Below the pieces are notes generated by a model. It had not been told where the DNA came from. It was given only the letters and a program-made list of their open reading frames with translations, and searched no databases. Shown in pieces: positions 9,186 to 18,459 of a stretch of DNA of 64,000 nucleotides. Where the stretch lies: assembly GCF_016464015.1 (NCBI RefSeq), contig NZ_JACDXT010000019.1:124001-188000 (forward strand), in the 5' to 3' direction. The position numbers were made by a program, and so were the translations under genes. Origin of the DNA: Psychrobacter sp. bablab_jr014. GTDB taxonomy: Bacteria; Pseudomonadota; Gammaproteobacteria; Pseudomonadales; Moraxellaceae. The stretch's first letter is position 1, and each line of letters starts with the position of its first letter.

Positions 9186-10217
9186 TTAATCCAAACGGCT
9201 GACAAGCACCCTTTCGCGCCACACAAGTAACTTTTCTACATCGTCTTGAATGCCTGCTTTTAATGCGTCCAATCCTGCATATTTTTTTTCGCCATGCAAA
9301 AAGTGCAAAAAGCGCACTTGTAGACGCTCGCCGTAGAGATTGGCATTGAGCTTGGGAAAATGCACTTCAAGCCGCCACTCTTTTTCGTTATTGACCGATG
9401 GGCGTAGGCCGATATTGGCAGTGCCAAATAAACTGTGTGCGCGCAAACCTGTCAAACCCATTTGAGCGTTTTGTACCAATGGGGCAAAGCCGTCAGTAAT
9501 CACGCCGCCTTTATCATCCAAGCGCACCACATCCACCGCAAAAATGCCATGCAAAGCAGGTTTGATGCGAGACAGCTCAATATTGGCGGTTGGGAAATTC
9601 AGCTGACGCCCAATCTTGTCACCATGAATGACCGTACCTGTGATGGCATAATCACGTCCTAACAGTGTGTTGGCAGCCTCAATATCACCTGCCAGCAACA
9701 GCTTACGCACCCGCGTTGAGCTAATACGCTCAGGCGTGACACTGGCATCCATGACGGTGTGCAGGTTGGTCACCTGTAAGCCGTAGTCGCGTAAAAACTG
9801 ACTGTCACCTGTGCGGTCATGGCCAAAGTGAAAATCATCGCCAAGCACCAATGCGCGTACATTGAGTTTGTCTGCCAAAATGTCAGCGAACGCTTTGGCA
9901 CTTAGCGCTCGAAACTCCGCGTCAAAGCCTGCGATAATTAAAGTCTCTACGCCATACTCTGCGAGCAAGGCTTGTTTTTCGGCTAAGTTGGTGAGGCGTG
10001 CAGGAGCACGCTCGGGCGTAAAAAATTCACGCGGCTGTGGCTCAAATATCATCACCGCCGAGGTCAGCTGCATTTGCTTTGCTTGCTCTTGTACCTGTGC
10101 CAGCATCTGCTGATGCCCCAAATGTACGCCATCAAAGTTACCGATGGTCAACACGCATGGCGGCAGCTGGTGCGGATGAGAAGGGGTAATCAGTTGCTCT
10201 AAAAAGTAGGTATTCAT
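9186..10217 (-). CDS. ribF: Bifunctional riboflavin kinase / FAD synthetase
   Basis: RibF phosphorylates riboflavin to FMN and adenylates FMN to FAD. The N-terminal adenylyltransferase domain shows TIGNFDGVHLGHQ near residue 26, with the HxGH-type motif. The C-terminal flavokinase domain shows GTVIHGDKIGRQLNFPTAN near residue 195, with the GxxxGxxxxxPTAN signature. At 343 residues it is slightly longer than the usual 310-320. It is divergent from the GNAT gene, and the 90-bp gap must hold both promoters. Confidence 0.95.
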   Translation of the reverse strand: MNTYFLEQLITPSHPHQLPPCVLTIGNFDGVHLGHQQMLAQVQEQAKQMQLTSAVMIFEPQPREFFTPERAPARLTNLAEKQALLAEYGVETLIIAGFDAEFRALSAKAFADILADKLNVRALVLGDDFHFGHDRTGDSQFLRDYGLQVTNLHTVMDASVTPERISSTRVRKLLLAGDIEAANTLLGRDYAITGTVIHGDKIGRQLNFPTANIELSRIKPALHGIFAVDVVRLDDKGGVITDGFAPLVQNAQMGLTGLRAHSLFGTANIGLRPSVNNEKEWRLEVHFPKLNANLYGERLQVRFLHFLHGEKKYAGLDALKAGIQDDVEKLLVWRERVLVSRLD

Positions 10218-10307
10218 AAATGTGCAGCTATGATGAGAAAAAAGCGTGGCGCATATCTCCGCTTTGATCGACGAAAGAGGGTTTATTGTGCGTTATTATA
10301 AAGTAAA

Positions 10308-10943
10308 ATGGACAGCCTAACATCACCTGCACCCAGCTATGGCGTATTTCGTATGACTGCATCTGATTTTGTATCAACCAGCCCATCTACCACCGTGCTT
10401 GCGCGCCTTTTAGATTATGATGTGCGTTTGGCGTGTCCTGATGATTTGCCTGCCATTACCGCCATTTATAATCAAAGCATTGCCAGCAAGCGTGCCACCG
10501 CCGACTTGTTGCCCGTGACTGTTGCGCAGCGTCAAGCGTGGTTTGATGCGCATTATAATAATACGCAGCGTCCCATTTATGTGCTGTGTGACGCAGCAGG
10601 CAAAATTGTCGCTTGGGGCAGCTTTAGCGATTTATACGCGCGCCCAGCCTACCACATCAGCAGCGAGATTAGCGTCTATATTCATACAGATGCCCAAAAA
10701 AAAGGCATCGGGGCGGCGCTGGTCAGTTGGATGCTAGAGCAAGCGCCAAGTTTGAACATTCAACACGTGGTTGCGCTTATTTTTGGTCATAATGACCCAA
10801 GCATTAAGCTGTTTAATAAGCTCGGCTTTCGTCAATGGGGCCATATGCCGAGCGTTTGTGATATGGACGGTTTTTATGCCGACGTGCTGATGTTAGGGCT
10901 TTCGTTGTCCACATCGACGCCAGATTTACCATCAACGCCTTAA
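10308..10943 (+). CDS. GNAT family N-acetyltransferase (phosphinothricin acetyltransferase-like)
   Basis: A 211-residue acetyl-CoA-dependent acyltransferase. The GNAT fold begins near residue 34 (DVRLACPDDLPAITAIYNQ). The acetyl-CoA loop is DAQKKGIGAAL, and the end of the fold is GFRQWGHMPSVCDMDGF, which resembles the PAT/MnaT-like group acting on amino acids or small amines. The true substrate cannot be told. The first 30 residues lie outside the fold, so an internal ATG (10356) is a possible start. The gene is convergent with the lipoprotein gene, only 6 bp away. Confidence 0.8.
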   Translation: MDSLTSPAPSYGVFRMTASDFVSTSPSTTVLARLLDYDVRLACPDDLPAITAIYNQSIASKRATADLLPVTVAQRQAWFDAHYNNTQRPIYVLCDAAGKIVAWGSFSDLYARPAYHISSEISVYIHTDAQKKGIGAALVSWMLEQAPSLNIQHVVALIFGHNDPSIKLFNKLGFRQWGHMPSVCDMDGFYADVLMLGLSLSTSTPDLPSTP

Positions 10944-10949
10944 CGCTGA

Positions 10950-11591
10950 TTAGCCTTTACCATTTTCAAATATCTTCCATTCGCTATCCACTTTTTTTAG
11001 TGTATAAGTCGCGGGCACAGGCTTGGTTTGTCCTTTTAACATCAGCTCACCATCAACGGTGGCTTCTGTTTTGGCATCATTGTAAGTGGTATTGGTCAAC
11101 GTAATGCTATCGACGGTCTGCTGAAATGCCATTTGTGTGTCTGCAAGTTCTTGTTTAAAGTCCGCGATATCCACTTGATAGTAGGCTGCCGCTGCATCGA
11201 CATTGCCATGATACGTGGCGTTCAAGGCTTTTTTGACGGTATCAGCAGGCGTGCCCGCAGAGGTGGCGTTGGTCACGATGCTTTTTTGATTGTTTGCGGC
11301 GCTGCTGTTGCCCGTATCGACCATCACTTCAGACAGTTCTGAGTCGGTGCTGTCTGTACTGGTAGCTGCTGTATCTGTTGTGGTATTTGCCGTGGCTGCC
11401 ATATCTGTAGATGCTTCATCCATAGAAGTTTGAGAGGCTGTATTTTCGGCATCAGTTTTCTCGACAGTCATGTCAGGACCCTCAGTCGTTTCTACTTCTT
11501 TGTCCTCGGCATTGCTACAGCCACTGACTAATGCAGCACTGAGAGCCGTACCGAGCATAATGGCAGAAAAACGCTTAGATAAGTTTTGCAT
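10950..11591 (-). CDS. Predicted lipoprotein with DUF4878-like C-terminal domain
   Basis: The protein has 213 residues from the ATG at 11591, which has GAGGA upstream. A lipobox LVSGC puts the acylated Cys at residue 25. It is followed by a long Thr/Ser/Asp/Ala-rich linker of about 75 residues. The C-terminal ~100 residues (PADTVKKALNATYHGN... to DSEWKIFENGKG) resemble the NTF2-like DUF4878 domain found in envelope lipoproteins. The function is unknown. It lies about 100 bp downstream of murJ on the same strand and may be co-transcribed with it. Confidence 0.75.
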   Translation of the reverse strand: MQNLSKRFSAIMLGTALSAALVSGCSNAEDKEVETTEGPDMTVEKTDAENTASQTSMDEASTDMAATANTTTDTAATSTDSTDSELSEVMVDTGNSSAANNQKSIVTNATSAGTPADTVKKALNATYHGNVDAAAAYYQVDIADFKQELADTQMAFQQTVDSITLTNTTYNDAKTEATVDGELMLKGQTKPVPATYTLKKVDSEWKIFENGKG

Positions 11592-11693
11592 AAAAAAGTC
11601 CTCAATCAATCTTGAATGAGGACCATTATGGCAAGAATAAACAAACTGGGCAGTGCAACTATTGCGAGCGCCCGTATGGGTTTGGTAAAGCGC

Positions 11694-13244
11694 CTAACCG
11701 TGTTTAAGCTGACGCGGGCGGAAACCTGATGCAAGCAGTACTGCCCCATATACCACCGCGCCCAAAGCGCACAGCAGTATCAATGCGCCCACACGCTCCC
11801 ACTGTGAGGCGTGGGTAGGAAAGTATGGAACGGCCACAAGCAATGCGCCGACCATTGCCAAAGTTGAGATAACAAATTGAGCAAACAGCTTTTTCCAGTG
11901 CGCGCCAAAACGGAAAATGCCGCGCTGATGTAAAAAGTAGTACAGCAGACCTGCGTTAACAAAGGACGCGCCTGTCGTGGCGAGCGCCAAACCGCCGTGT
12001 AAAGGCTTGCCCAATAAGTAAAAAATACCGATAAATAAGACGCTAAAAATCATATTAGCAAACACCGACATGATGCCGATTTTGACAGGGGTGCGCGTGT
12101 CTTGACGGGCAAAAAACGCAGGGGCAAAGATTTTAATCAGCATAAAGCCCAAGATGCCGCCTGCCATACTTTGTAAGGCAAGGGCGCTCATGTCGGCGTC
12201 CCGTAAGGTAAATTCACCGCGTAAAAACAGCGCTTGCATGAGCGTGTCTGACAAAACAAACAGCGCCGCCGCGGCTGGCAAGCCGACGAGCACAATCAAA
12301 CGCGCTGCCCAGTCGATGGTCTTTTTAAAGGTCACGTCATCTTTTTTGGCTTCACTCGCTGACAGGCTGGGCAAAATCACCGTACCAATCGCCACACCAA
12401 TCAGCCCCAGTGGCAACTCACTCATACGCTCGGCAGCATACAGCCACGATACCGAGCCGCCAATCATGAGCGAGGCGAACACGGTATTTAACAATAAATT
12501 AATCTGCGTGACCGATACGCCAAAAATCGCAGGCAGCATGAGATTTAAAATGCGCTTGACGCCTTCATGTTTAAAATCAATCTTGGGCGCGACCAACAGC
12601 TTTTGTTGCCACATTTGCGGCAGTTGTAATAACAGCTGGAGCAAGCCTGAGAGGGCGACGGCGTAACCGAGCGACATAATCGGCGTGTCAAACATCGGCG
12701 CAAAAATCAGCGCGGCGCCAATCATACATAGGTTCATGAGTACAGGTGCAAAGGCAGGCGCGGCAAAGCGCCCGTAACTTTGCAAAATGCCGCTGGCAAA
12801 TGCGGTCATGGAAATAAACAACAAATATGGAAAGGTCAAGCGCAGTAAGTCAGTGGTGACGGCAAACTTATCAGGCTGGTCAGCAAAGCCTGGCGCGAAC
12901 AAGGTAACCACCCATGGGGCGATGAGTATCACCACCACGGTCAGCATGGATAAGATAAGCATCAACGCGCCTGAGGTGCGACTGATTAAAATCTGTACTT
13001 CTTGCAGAGTATATTTTTCTTTATATTCGGACAATACAGGCACGAACGCTTGGCTAAACGCGCCTTCGGCAAACAGACGCCGCAAAAAGTTGGGGATTTT
13101 AAAGGCCACCAAAAAGGCATCCATCAGCCCGCCTGCCCCAAACACACTGAGCAGCACCACATCACGCACCAGACCTAAAATACGTGACAACATGGTCATG
13201 CTGCTGACCACCATCGTGGAACGAAACAATCGACTTTTTGCCAT
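11694..13244 (-). CDS. murJ: Lipid II flippase MurJ
   Basis: MurJ is a MOP-superfamily inner-membrane protein that flips undecaprenyl-linked lipid II to the periplasm for peptidoglycan synthesis. The 516 residues match the family, with about 14 hydrophobic segments. The N-terminus RLFRSTMVVSSMTMLSRILG and the FRRLFAEGAFSQAFVP motif are typical MurJ signatures. Neighbours are the lipoprotein gene downstream and ampD upstream on the same strand, so envelope genes cluster here. Confidence 0.95.
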   Translation of the reverse strand: MAKSRLFRSTMVVSSMTMLSRILGLVRDVVLLSVFGAGGLMDAFLVAFKIPNFLRRLFAEGAFSQAFVPVLSEYKEKYTLQEVQILISRTSGALMLILSMLTVVVILIAPWVVTLFAPGFADQPDKFAVTTDLLRLTFPYLLFISMTAFASGILQSYGRFAAPAFAPVLMNLCMIGAALIFAPMFDTPIMSLGYAVALSGLLQLLLQLPQMWQQKLLVAPKIDFKHEGVKRILNLMLPAIFGVSVTQINLLLNTVFASLMIGGSVSWLYAAERMSELPLGLIGVAIGTVILPSLSASEAKKDDVTFKKTIDWAARLIVLVGLPAAAALFVLSDTLMQALFLRGEFTLRDADMSALALQSMAGGILGFMLIKIFAPAFFARQDTRTPVKIGIMSVFANMIFSVLFIGIFYLLGKPLHGGLALATTGASFVNAGLLYYFLHQRGIFRFGAHWKKLFAQFVISTLAMVGALLVAVPYFPTHASQWERVGALILLCALGAVVYGAVLLASGFRPRQLKHG

Positions 13245-13512
13245 GAGAACCTATTGAGCTAATTTGCAAAAATCAGTGGTCACGAGCTGCGCAGCTGTCG
13301 AGCAGATCGTGAGCACGGATGATATGAGTGGAGGAAAAAACGCAGGGATTATAGCATTTTCAATCGAATGATAAATGGAGCATCTGTGGAAACGCATCAT
13401 GTCAATTTTTACAAAGCATTTATAGACGGTTCTCTTTGATAGGTTAGGTGCGTTATGTATTCTGAATTGAGTTAATCTGCTACATAGCGACTGAGCAAGA
13501 TGCCGCTAAAAG

Positions 13513-14139
13513 CTAAACCGCCGCCTGCGTCATCAGCTGCGCTACCCGCGCACGTATGCGTACCCAATCAAAATGCTCGCCAGGGTCGGTCTTGCGGTTG
13601 GGCGCAATATCGCTGTGGCCTGTCAAGTGCTGGCGCGTCTTAGGATAGGCGTGATGAATGGCGGCGAGACACTGCGCCAAGGCTTCGTATTGTGCCTCTG
13701 TAAATGGCACAAAATCTGAACCTTCAAGCTCAATGCCAATGCTATAATTATTACAATCAGGGCGGCCCAAATAGCTGGACTTGCCTGCGTGCCATGCTCG
13801 CGCTTCAAAGTCCACAAACTGGGTGATGCTGCCATCGCGCTCGATGAATAGATGCGCGGACACCTCAGCGCCTTTGATGGTCTGGAAATACGGATGCGCG
13901 TCCCAGTCTAAGCAATTGGTAAACAAGGCTTTGACATAATGTTGACCTGACGCGTCACATTGACCAAATTCATTGGGCGGTAAGCTGATATTATGGATGA
14001 CCACTGTATCAATATCACACGTGTCAGGACGGGTGTTTTGATTGGGTGAGTGCAGCCATGTGGCGTCAGATAAACGGCCTCTACAGACCGTCATAGTACG
14101 ATATGATGAGGATTCATCATAGGATACAGAATGGGACAT
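13513..14139 (-). CDS. ampD: 1,6-anhydro-N-acetylmuramyl-L-alanine amidase AmpD
   Basis: AmpD is a cytoplasmic zinc amidase that removes the stem peptide from anhydro-muropeptides during cell-wall recycling, and thereby influences AmpR-type beta-lactamase induction. Zinc ligands are visible as the His in VVIHNIS, the His of HLTGHSDIAP and the Asp of RKTDPGEHFDW. It lacks a signal peptide, as expected. The ATG at 14139 is preferred over a TTG at 14157 because a GAGG box stands just upstream; the product is then 208 residues, with about 45 before the core fold. Confidence 0.93.
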   Translation of the reverse strand: MSHSVSYDESSSYRTMTVCRGRLSDATWLHSPNQNTRPDTCDIDTVVIHNISLPPNEFGQCDASGQHYVKALFTNCLDWDAHPYFQTIKGAEVSAHLFIERDGSITQFVDFEARAWHAGKSSYLGRPDCNNYSIGIELEGSDFVPFTEAQYEALAQCLAAIHHAYPKTRQHLTGHSDIAPNRKTDPGEHFDWVRIRARVAQLMTQAAV

Positions 14140-14293
14140 AAAAACCTCAACAACCAACAGCAGACTGCGGATTGTAGCGCAAATGATTCATATACGTACA
14201 GTCAGTTTGTCTTTGCGTTGCTACCGACTGCCGCCACGGTTATGATTGATTGCTGCCAAAGTATGGGCAAATGAGACTGACAAGGATGATGCT

Positions 14294-16303
14294 ATGCGCC
14301 TGATTACCCCTTTATTTGTCCCGTCTGTATCTCGGTACACACGCTTGTCTTTTGTTCTTGCCATCAGTGCAGTCAGTATTCCTTTGTATAATGCAAAGGC
14401 AAACGTGGACACAGACAGCCTCGCGCCTACGAGTATCAGCGCCGCTGCTACTACTTCTAATACTGCCACGACCGATATGAGCGCACAACCTGTCAGCGCT
14501 GAGCTTGCCACATGGCGCGCGCAAGTACGTGAGCAGCGCTTATATGAGCGCACTACATGGCGGCGTTTATTGTACTTTGTGGACAAGGGCGATATCGCAG
14601 CAAAAAAAGCAAAAGAAAGTGCTGTAGACAAGGCCAGCTTTTATTTAACCCAAGATGGGCAACATAATCCAGCAGCAGAAATGGACGCGCTATTGGTCGC
14701 CATTGCGGCGCACTATCCAAAGATTCAGAATACGCGTACGCCAATCACCTTGCCTGATGATGACGCGCTATGCCGTTTTCCTGCGCGCGCCCGCTGGCTA
14801 AGCGCTGAGCTGGGATTGGATGATGTTTATATCTCTGTCCACTGCAAAAAGTTAGACAACTGGACGGACAAACTGGCCGCAAAACAGCTGTCGGTGATGT
14901 TTGCCGAGGAGTATCTGGACAATCCGATGTCTGCCTTTGCCCATACCTTGCTGCGTATTGACTCACAAACCACAGGCACTCCTGAGCACAATATCCGGCA
15001 CGCCTATGCGCTCAATGATACCGTTGATGGCGACGCGGCGGACAGCTTTGTCATTTATGCCATTAAATCCATCTCGGGCATTTATAACAACGTGATTGAG
15101 ATTGACCCCTATTCTGAAAAATTGGCAAAATACGTTCACGATGATGAGCGTGACGTATGGACATACCGCTTGGCATTGACGCCTGCTGAGGTCGAGCAAA
15201 TCATGTACCACGTGTGGGAAACCAAGGATTTGGCGCTGCCATATTATTTTACTACCGACAACTGTGCCTCGGAGATACTTCGTCTTATTGACGTGGTGCG
15301 CCCTCAGAATACCTTGCTCCAGCAGCTACCGTATGCGGTCGTGCCTGCCGAGGTCATTACTTTATTGCAAGACTATCAGTTGCTTGACGATCAATCGTAC
15401 ACACCATCTGCTGCCACCCGCCGCCAAGCCTTACAAAATAAAGCCACCGAAAATGATGTACCGCTAGACAAAGATATGCTGAATAAGGCCATCAATGCTG
15501 ATGATGTTCAGACGCTATTGCCCGATGATACCTTGGTCGCCTCAGACAACAATCCCTTGACCCGCCACCCGCTACAAATGGCCAGTATCGGCGTGGGGCA
15601 GGCAGGTGGTGACAGCTATACCGAAGTGGGCATTCGCGCAGGCTATCACGACCGCTTGGATAAGGCGTCGGGCTTTCCGCAGTTCTTTGACTTGGGCGGG
15701 CTAGAGGCGCGCGTGCGTTTTAACGAAACAGACACTGATAGAGACAATGACCGTGTTGAGTTGCAGCAGGCGACCTTGATTCGCGGGCGCTCGTTTAATC
15801 CCTTAAATACCAGTCATGCAGGTAGCAGCTGGGGCATTAACATTCAAGCGACGCGGGTCAATGATGGCGCTGACCCAGAAGGGCGCGACCATCTGGTTGG
15901 TAGCCTTGGTTATGAGCGCGGGGTATCATGGGCGTTTGGCACGCCGCGCGCGGGTACAGGCGAGATGCCGCCGCAGCTGTGCTATGGCTTAGCATCTGCA
16001 ACAGGGCAGGTCGGTCGCGGCATCAGTAAAGGCTATCGCGTGGGTGCAGGGGTGCATCTGGGCTGCGACTATCAGATTAACAATCGGTTACGCGCACAAG
16101 CCCAATTGCAGCTGCCGTATTGGTATCATGGCAACAGCGACGCGGCGGGTTATCGTGGGCATTACTGGCAACCGATTACCATGCTCGGCGTGCAATACGA
16201 CATTGACGCCAAAAACGCCATACGCCTAGAAGCCAACTATGAGTGGCAAGAGCGCATTGAAAAAGGCGATGATGTCCAGCTGTCGTACCGCCGTTATTTT
16301 TAA
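14294..16303 (+). CDS. DUF4105 (Lnb-type) envelope protein with C-terminal barrel-like region
   Basis: The protein has 669 residues from the ATG at 14294 (AAGGA upstream). It starts with a signal-like segment (LSFVLAISAVSIPLYNAKA). The middle contains a DUF4105/Lnb-type domain (DKLAAKQLSVMFAEEYLDNP... near residue 195, then YYFTTDNCASEIL near 318), a papain-like fold family with conserved Cys in NCAS. The last ~230 residues are rich in alternating beta strands and end in YRRYF, an aromatic C-terminus typical of outer-membrane barrels. The substrate is unknown. Confidence 0.75.
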   Translation: MRLITPLFVPSVSRYTRLSFVLAISAVSIPLYNAKANVDTDSLAPTSISAAATTSNTATTDMSAQPVSAELATWRAQVREQRLYERTTWRRLLYFVDKGDIAAKKAKESAVDKASFYLTQDGQHNPAAEMDALLVAIAAHYPKIQNTRTPITLPDDDALCRFPARARWLSAELGLDDVYISVHCKKLDNWTDKLAAKQLSVMFAEEYLDNPMSAFAHTLLRIDSQTTGTPEHNIRHAYALNDTVDGDAADSFVIYAIKSISGIYNNVIEIDPYSEKLAKYVHDDERDVWTYRLALTPAEVEQIMYHVWETKDLALPYYFTTDNCASEILRLIDVVRPQNTLLQQLPYAVVPAEVITLLQDYQLLDDQSYTPSAATRRQALQNKATENDVPLDKDMLNKAINADDVQTLLPDDTLVASDNNPLTRHPLQMASIGVGQAGGDSYTEVGIRAGYHDRLDKASGFPQFFDLGGLEARVRFNETDTDRDNDRVELQQATLIRGRSFNPLNTSHAGSSWGINIQATRVNDGADPEGRDHLVGSLGYERGVSWAFGTPRAGTGEMPPQLCYGLASATGQVGRGISKGYRVGAGVHLGCDYQINNRLRAQAQLQLPYWYHGNSDAAGYRGHYWQPITMLGVQYDIDAKNAIRLEANYEWQERIEKGDDVQLSYRRYF

Positions 16304-16386
16304 ACAGCGGGGACTATTCATCGCTTAAAAATTTAAAATTAAACGCTATAAATTAAAGATAAAATAAGACAATAAAAGGCAAGACT

Positions 16387-17229
16387 ATGACCGAAGCGCG
16401 CTGGCTCATCATCGGACAAGGAGCGATTGGCCTTGAGGTGACCAACCAACTGGCAGCAGACGGGCACCCTGTGACAGGGCTGGCGCGGCGCGAGCGTAAT
16501 ACGTATGATTTGGCAGCGAATGCGGACTTTATGCAGCACGATGCGCGCACATTGACCGCCGAGCAGCTTGCACCGTTTAGTCACATTGCTATTATTGTCA
16601 CCCCTGATGCGTACTCTGAATCAGGCTATCAAGACAGCTATTTGGCGATTGCTGAGCACCTTGCCACGCTTGCTGCGCAGTTGCCCAAACTGCAGCGCAT
16701 GGTGTTTATTTCTTCAACAGGCGTGTACGGTCAAGACAGCGGCGAGTGGATAGACAAAGACACGGTGCCGACCACGCCCACGCGTGCCGCTTCGCAAGTG
16801 ATTTATCAGGCGGAGCAGGTGTTGCAATCAGCATTTGCGGCGCGTCTTAGCATCATTCGCCCAAGTGGCATCTATGGCAAAACGCGCCTGATGCGCTTGC
16901 GCCAAGCAGAAAAGGGCAGTGCTGCCAGCATTGACGATCCTCACTGGACGAACCGCATTATGGACAGCGACCTTGTGCAAATTATTGTGAATGTATTAAC
17001 GATGGAGACGCCCGAGCCGTTATACATCGCCACCGATTACGCGCCCGTCACAACTCAAGATTTGATGCGTTGGCTAAGCGAGCAGCTGGACACCGATATG
17101 CCTAGCGTGAATAGAGCGGGTGCGGTAACGGGTAAGCGACTGCACAGCAATATTCCTTTGACGTGGCTTCGATACCCTGATTGGCAAATGGGGTATCAAG
17201 CGATTTTAGCCAGCTATCAACAGCAATAA
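16387..17229 (+). CDS. YeeZ-like NAD(P)-binding epimerase/dehydrogenase family protein
   Basis: A 280-residue Rossmann protein of the atypical extended SDR group that includes YeeZ. The nucleotide loop is IIGQGAIG near residue 8, and the strand-4 motif is FISSTGVYGQ near residue 109. The usual YxxxK is altered to YQAEQ, and the structural motif IRPSGIYG follows near residue 157. The substrate is unknown, possibly a nucleotide-sugar-like compound. It follows the DUF4105 gene by 83 bp on the same strand. Confidence 0.82.
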   Translation: MTEARWLIIGQGAIGLEVTNQLAADGHPVTGLARRERNTYDLAANADFMQHDARTLTAEQLAPFSHIAIIVTPDAYSESGYQDSYLAIAEHLATLAAQLPKLQRMVFISSTGVYGQDSGEWIDKDTVPTTPTRAASQVIYQAEQVLQSAFAARLSIIRPSGIYGKTRLMRLRQAEKGSAASIDDPHWTNRIMDSDLVQIIVNVLTMETPEPLYIATDYAPVTTQDLMRWLSEQLDTDMPSVNRAGAVTGKRLHSNIPLTWLRYPDWQMGYQAILASYQQQ

Positions 17230-17307
17230 CATGTTTAAAAAGTATATGTGTTAGGGCGCGTCCCTATGTTTGTAAAGTAACAATGTAAAATGAAAAATGG
17301 AGAAAGG

Positions 17308-18291
17308 ATGACCGAGCCACATGAGCCACCTCAGGACGTGTCTGGTGCTGTGCCGATGCGCCATGCCACTACGCGTGACACATCGAGCACGCCTTTTGCT
17401 ATCAGTCATCCAAATTTTGACCCCGATAAGACCCCGCTCAATCCTGCCCGCCCGTTAACTGACATTCCAGAGCCTGCGCGCCGCGTCAATCAGCAACTGC
17501 GCCGCTTATATGGACAGCGGCACACCTTGCATCAGACCGACAGCAATACTTTGTCAAAATGGCAACTGATGGCGTCACAGCCGTTTGCTGAGCATCTGGC
17601 ATTGTTGCAGGCGGGCGGGTTGATAGTATTGCCTGACAGCTTTTATCACAATCACAGCAGCTATCCGCTGTTGCCCTCATTGACCGATATGCCGCTGCTT
17701 GACATGGCAGACATCCAAAAGACTCTGCGCGCTTATCCCGCGCTGACCCGTTATGGCATGGTCACAGAAAACCACAACAAGACAAAAACCAAAACCCAAT
17801 TAAAAAATAAGTCAAAAAGTCAAGCTGATCCGCAAGCGGCGAGTTTACGTGCGCTGGTGCGCCGCTACGATAAGGATGAGCTGATAAGTAGCGACTATGC
17901 GGAAGATTGGCAGGTCATCTTGCAGCCACAGGACTTTGATACGGGGGCGGGCAGCCTTGCGACCGATATTTTGGCGTGCAGCGTGGCGGTACATGCATTA
18001 ACCTCATGCCCCAAGCGCCAAAGCATCAACCACAGCTACAGCGCGGACGACATTTGCCAGTATGTGCGCAGCTATTTGCTTAGCCAAACCGTATTGACAC
18101 CCGCGCAGCGTGCCACCTATCGCCAAATACGTCTATTTACAGGACATATTATTGTTGCGGCGCATTACTTGGGCTTTGATATTCAGTTTCAGGATGACGG
18201 ACAGTGTTATTTTAATCTCTCCTCACGCTGTAGTTTGCTGGCGCGTTATGCCAATATCACTGACTATTACATCAATGGTTGGTCAAGCTAG
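17308..18291 (+). CDS. Protein of unknown function
   Basis: The protein has 327 residues if started at the ATG at 17308, which has GGAG upstream; an ATG at 17290 gives 333. I do not recognise a family. The first ~45 residues are Pro/Thr/Asp-rich and probably disordered. A Lys/Thr/Asn-rich linker (NKTKTKTQLKNKSKSQ) lies near residue 160. The C-terminal ~150 residues look folded, with predicted helices and two Cys (LSSRCSLLAR is one site). No signal peptide or membrane helix is seen. It is flanked by TAGGGCG motifs on both sides (17252 and 18289); the stop codon lies inside the second. Confidence 0.6.
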   Translation: MTEPHEPPQDVSGAVPMRHATTRDTSSTPFAISHPNFDPDKTPLNPARPLTDIPEPARRVNQQLRRLYGQRHTLHQTDSNTLSKWQLMASQPFAEHLALLQAGGLIVLPDSFYHNHSSYPLLPSLTDMPLLDMADIQKTLRAYPALTRYGMVTENHNKTKTKTQLKNKSKSQADPQAASLRALVRRYDKDELISSDYAEDWQVILQPQDFDTGAGSLATDILACSVAVHALTSCPKRQSINHSYSADDICQYVRSYLLSQTVLTPAQRATYRQIRLFTGHIIVAAHYLGFDIQFQDDGQCYFNLSSRCSLLARYANITDYYINGWSS

Positions 18292-18301
18292 GGCGTGTTG
18301 A
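18289..18301 (+). repeat. TAGGGCGTGTTGA motif (copy of 3846-3858)
   Basis: Thirteen bases are identical to the copy upstream of the transglycosylase gene. The first three bases are the stop codon of the preceding gene. A related palindrome TAGGGCGCGTCCCTA lies at 17252-17266, just ahead of that gene. Confidence 0.5.
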
Positions 18302-18459
18302 GCATTCGACCATGGCACTGACAGCGACTATTTTTTAGGCGATTCGACGTTAAAAATAATAAGTTTAGTCATGCTAAGCGTTTATTGCTCTTATAATAAT
18401 GCGTACAATAACGGCTTATTTGTCGTTAGATTTTTTGACTTGCTTTTAAGGAAACCGTT

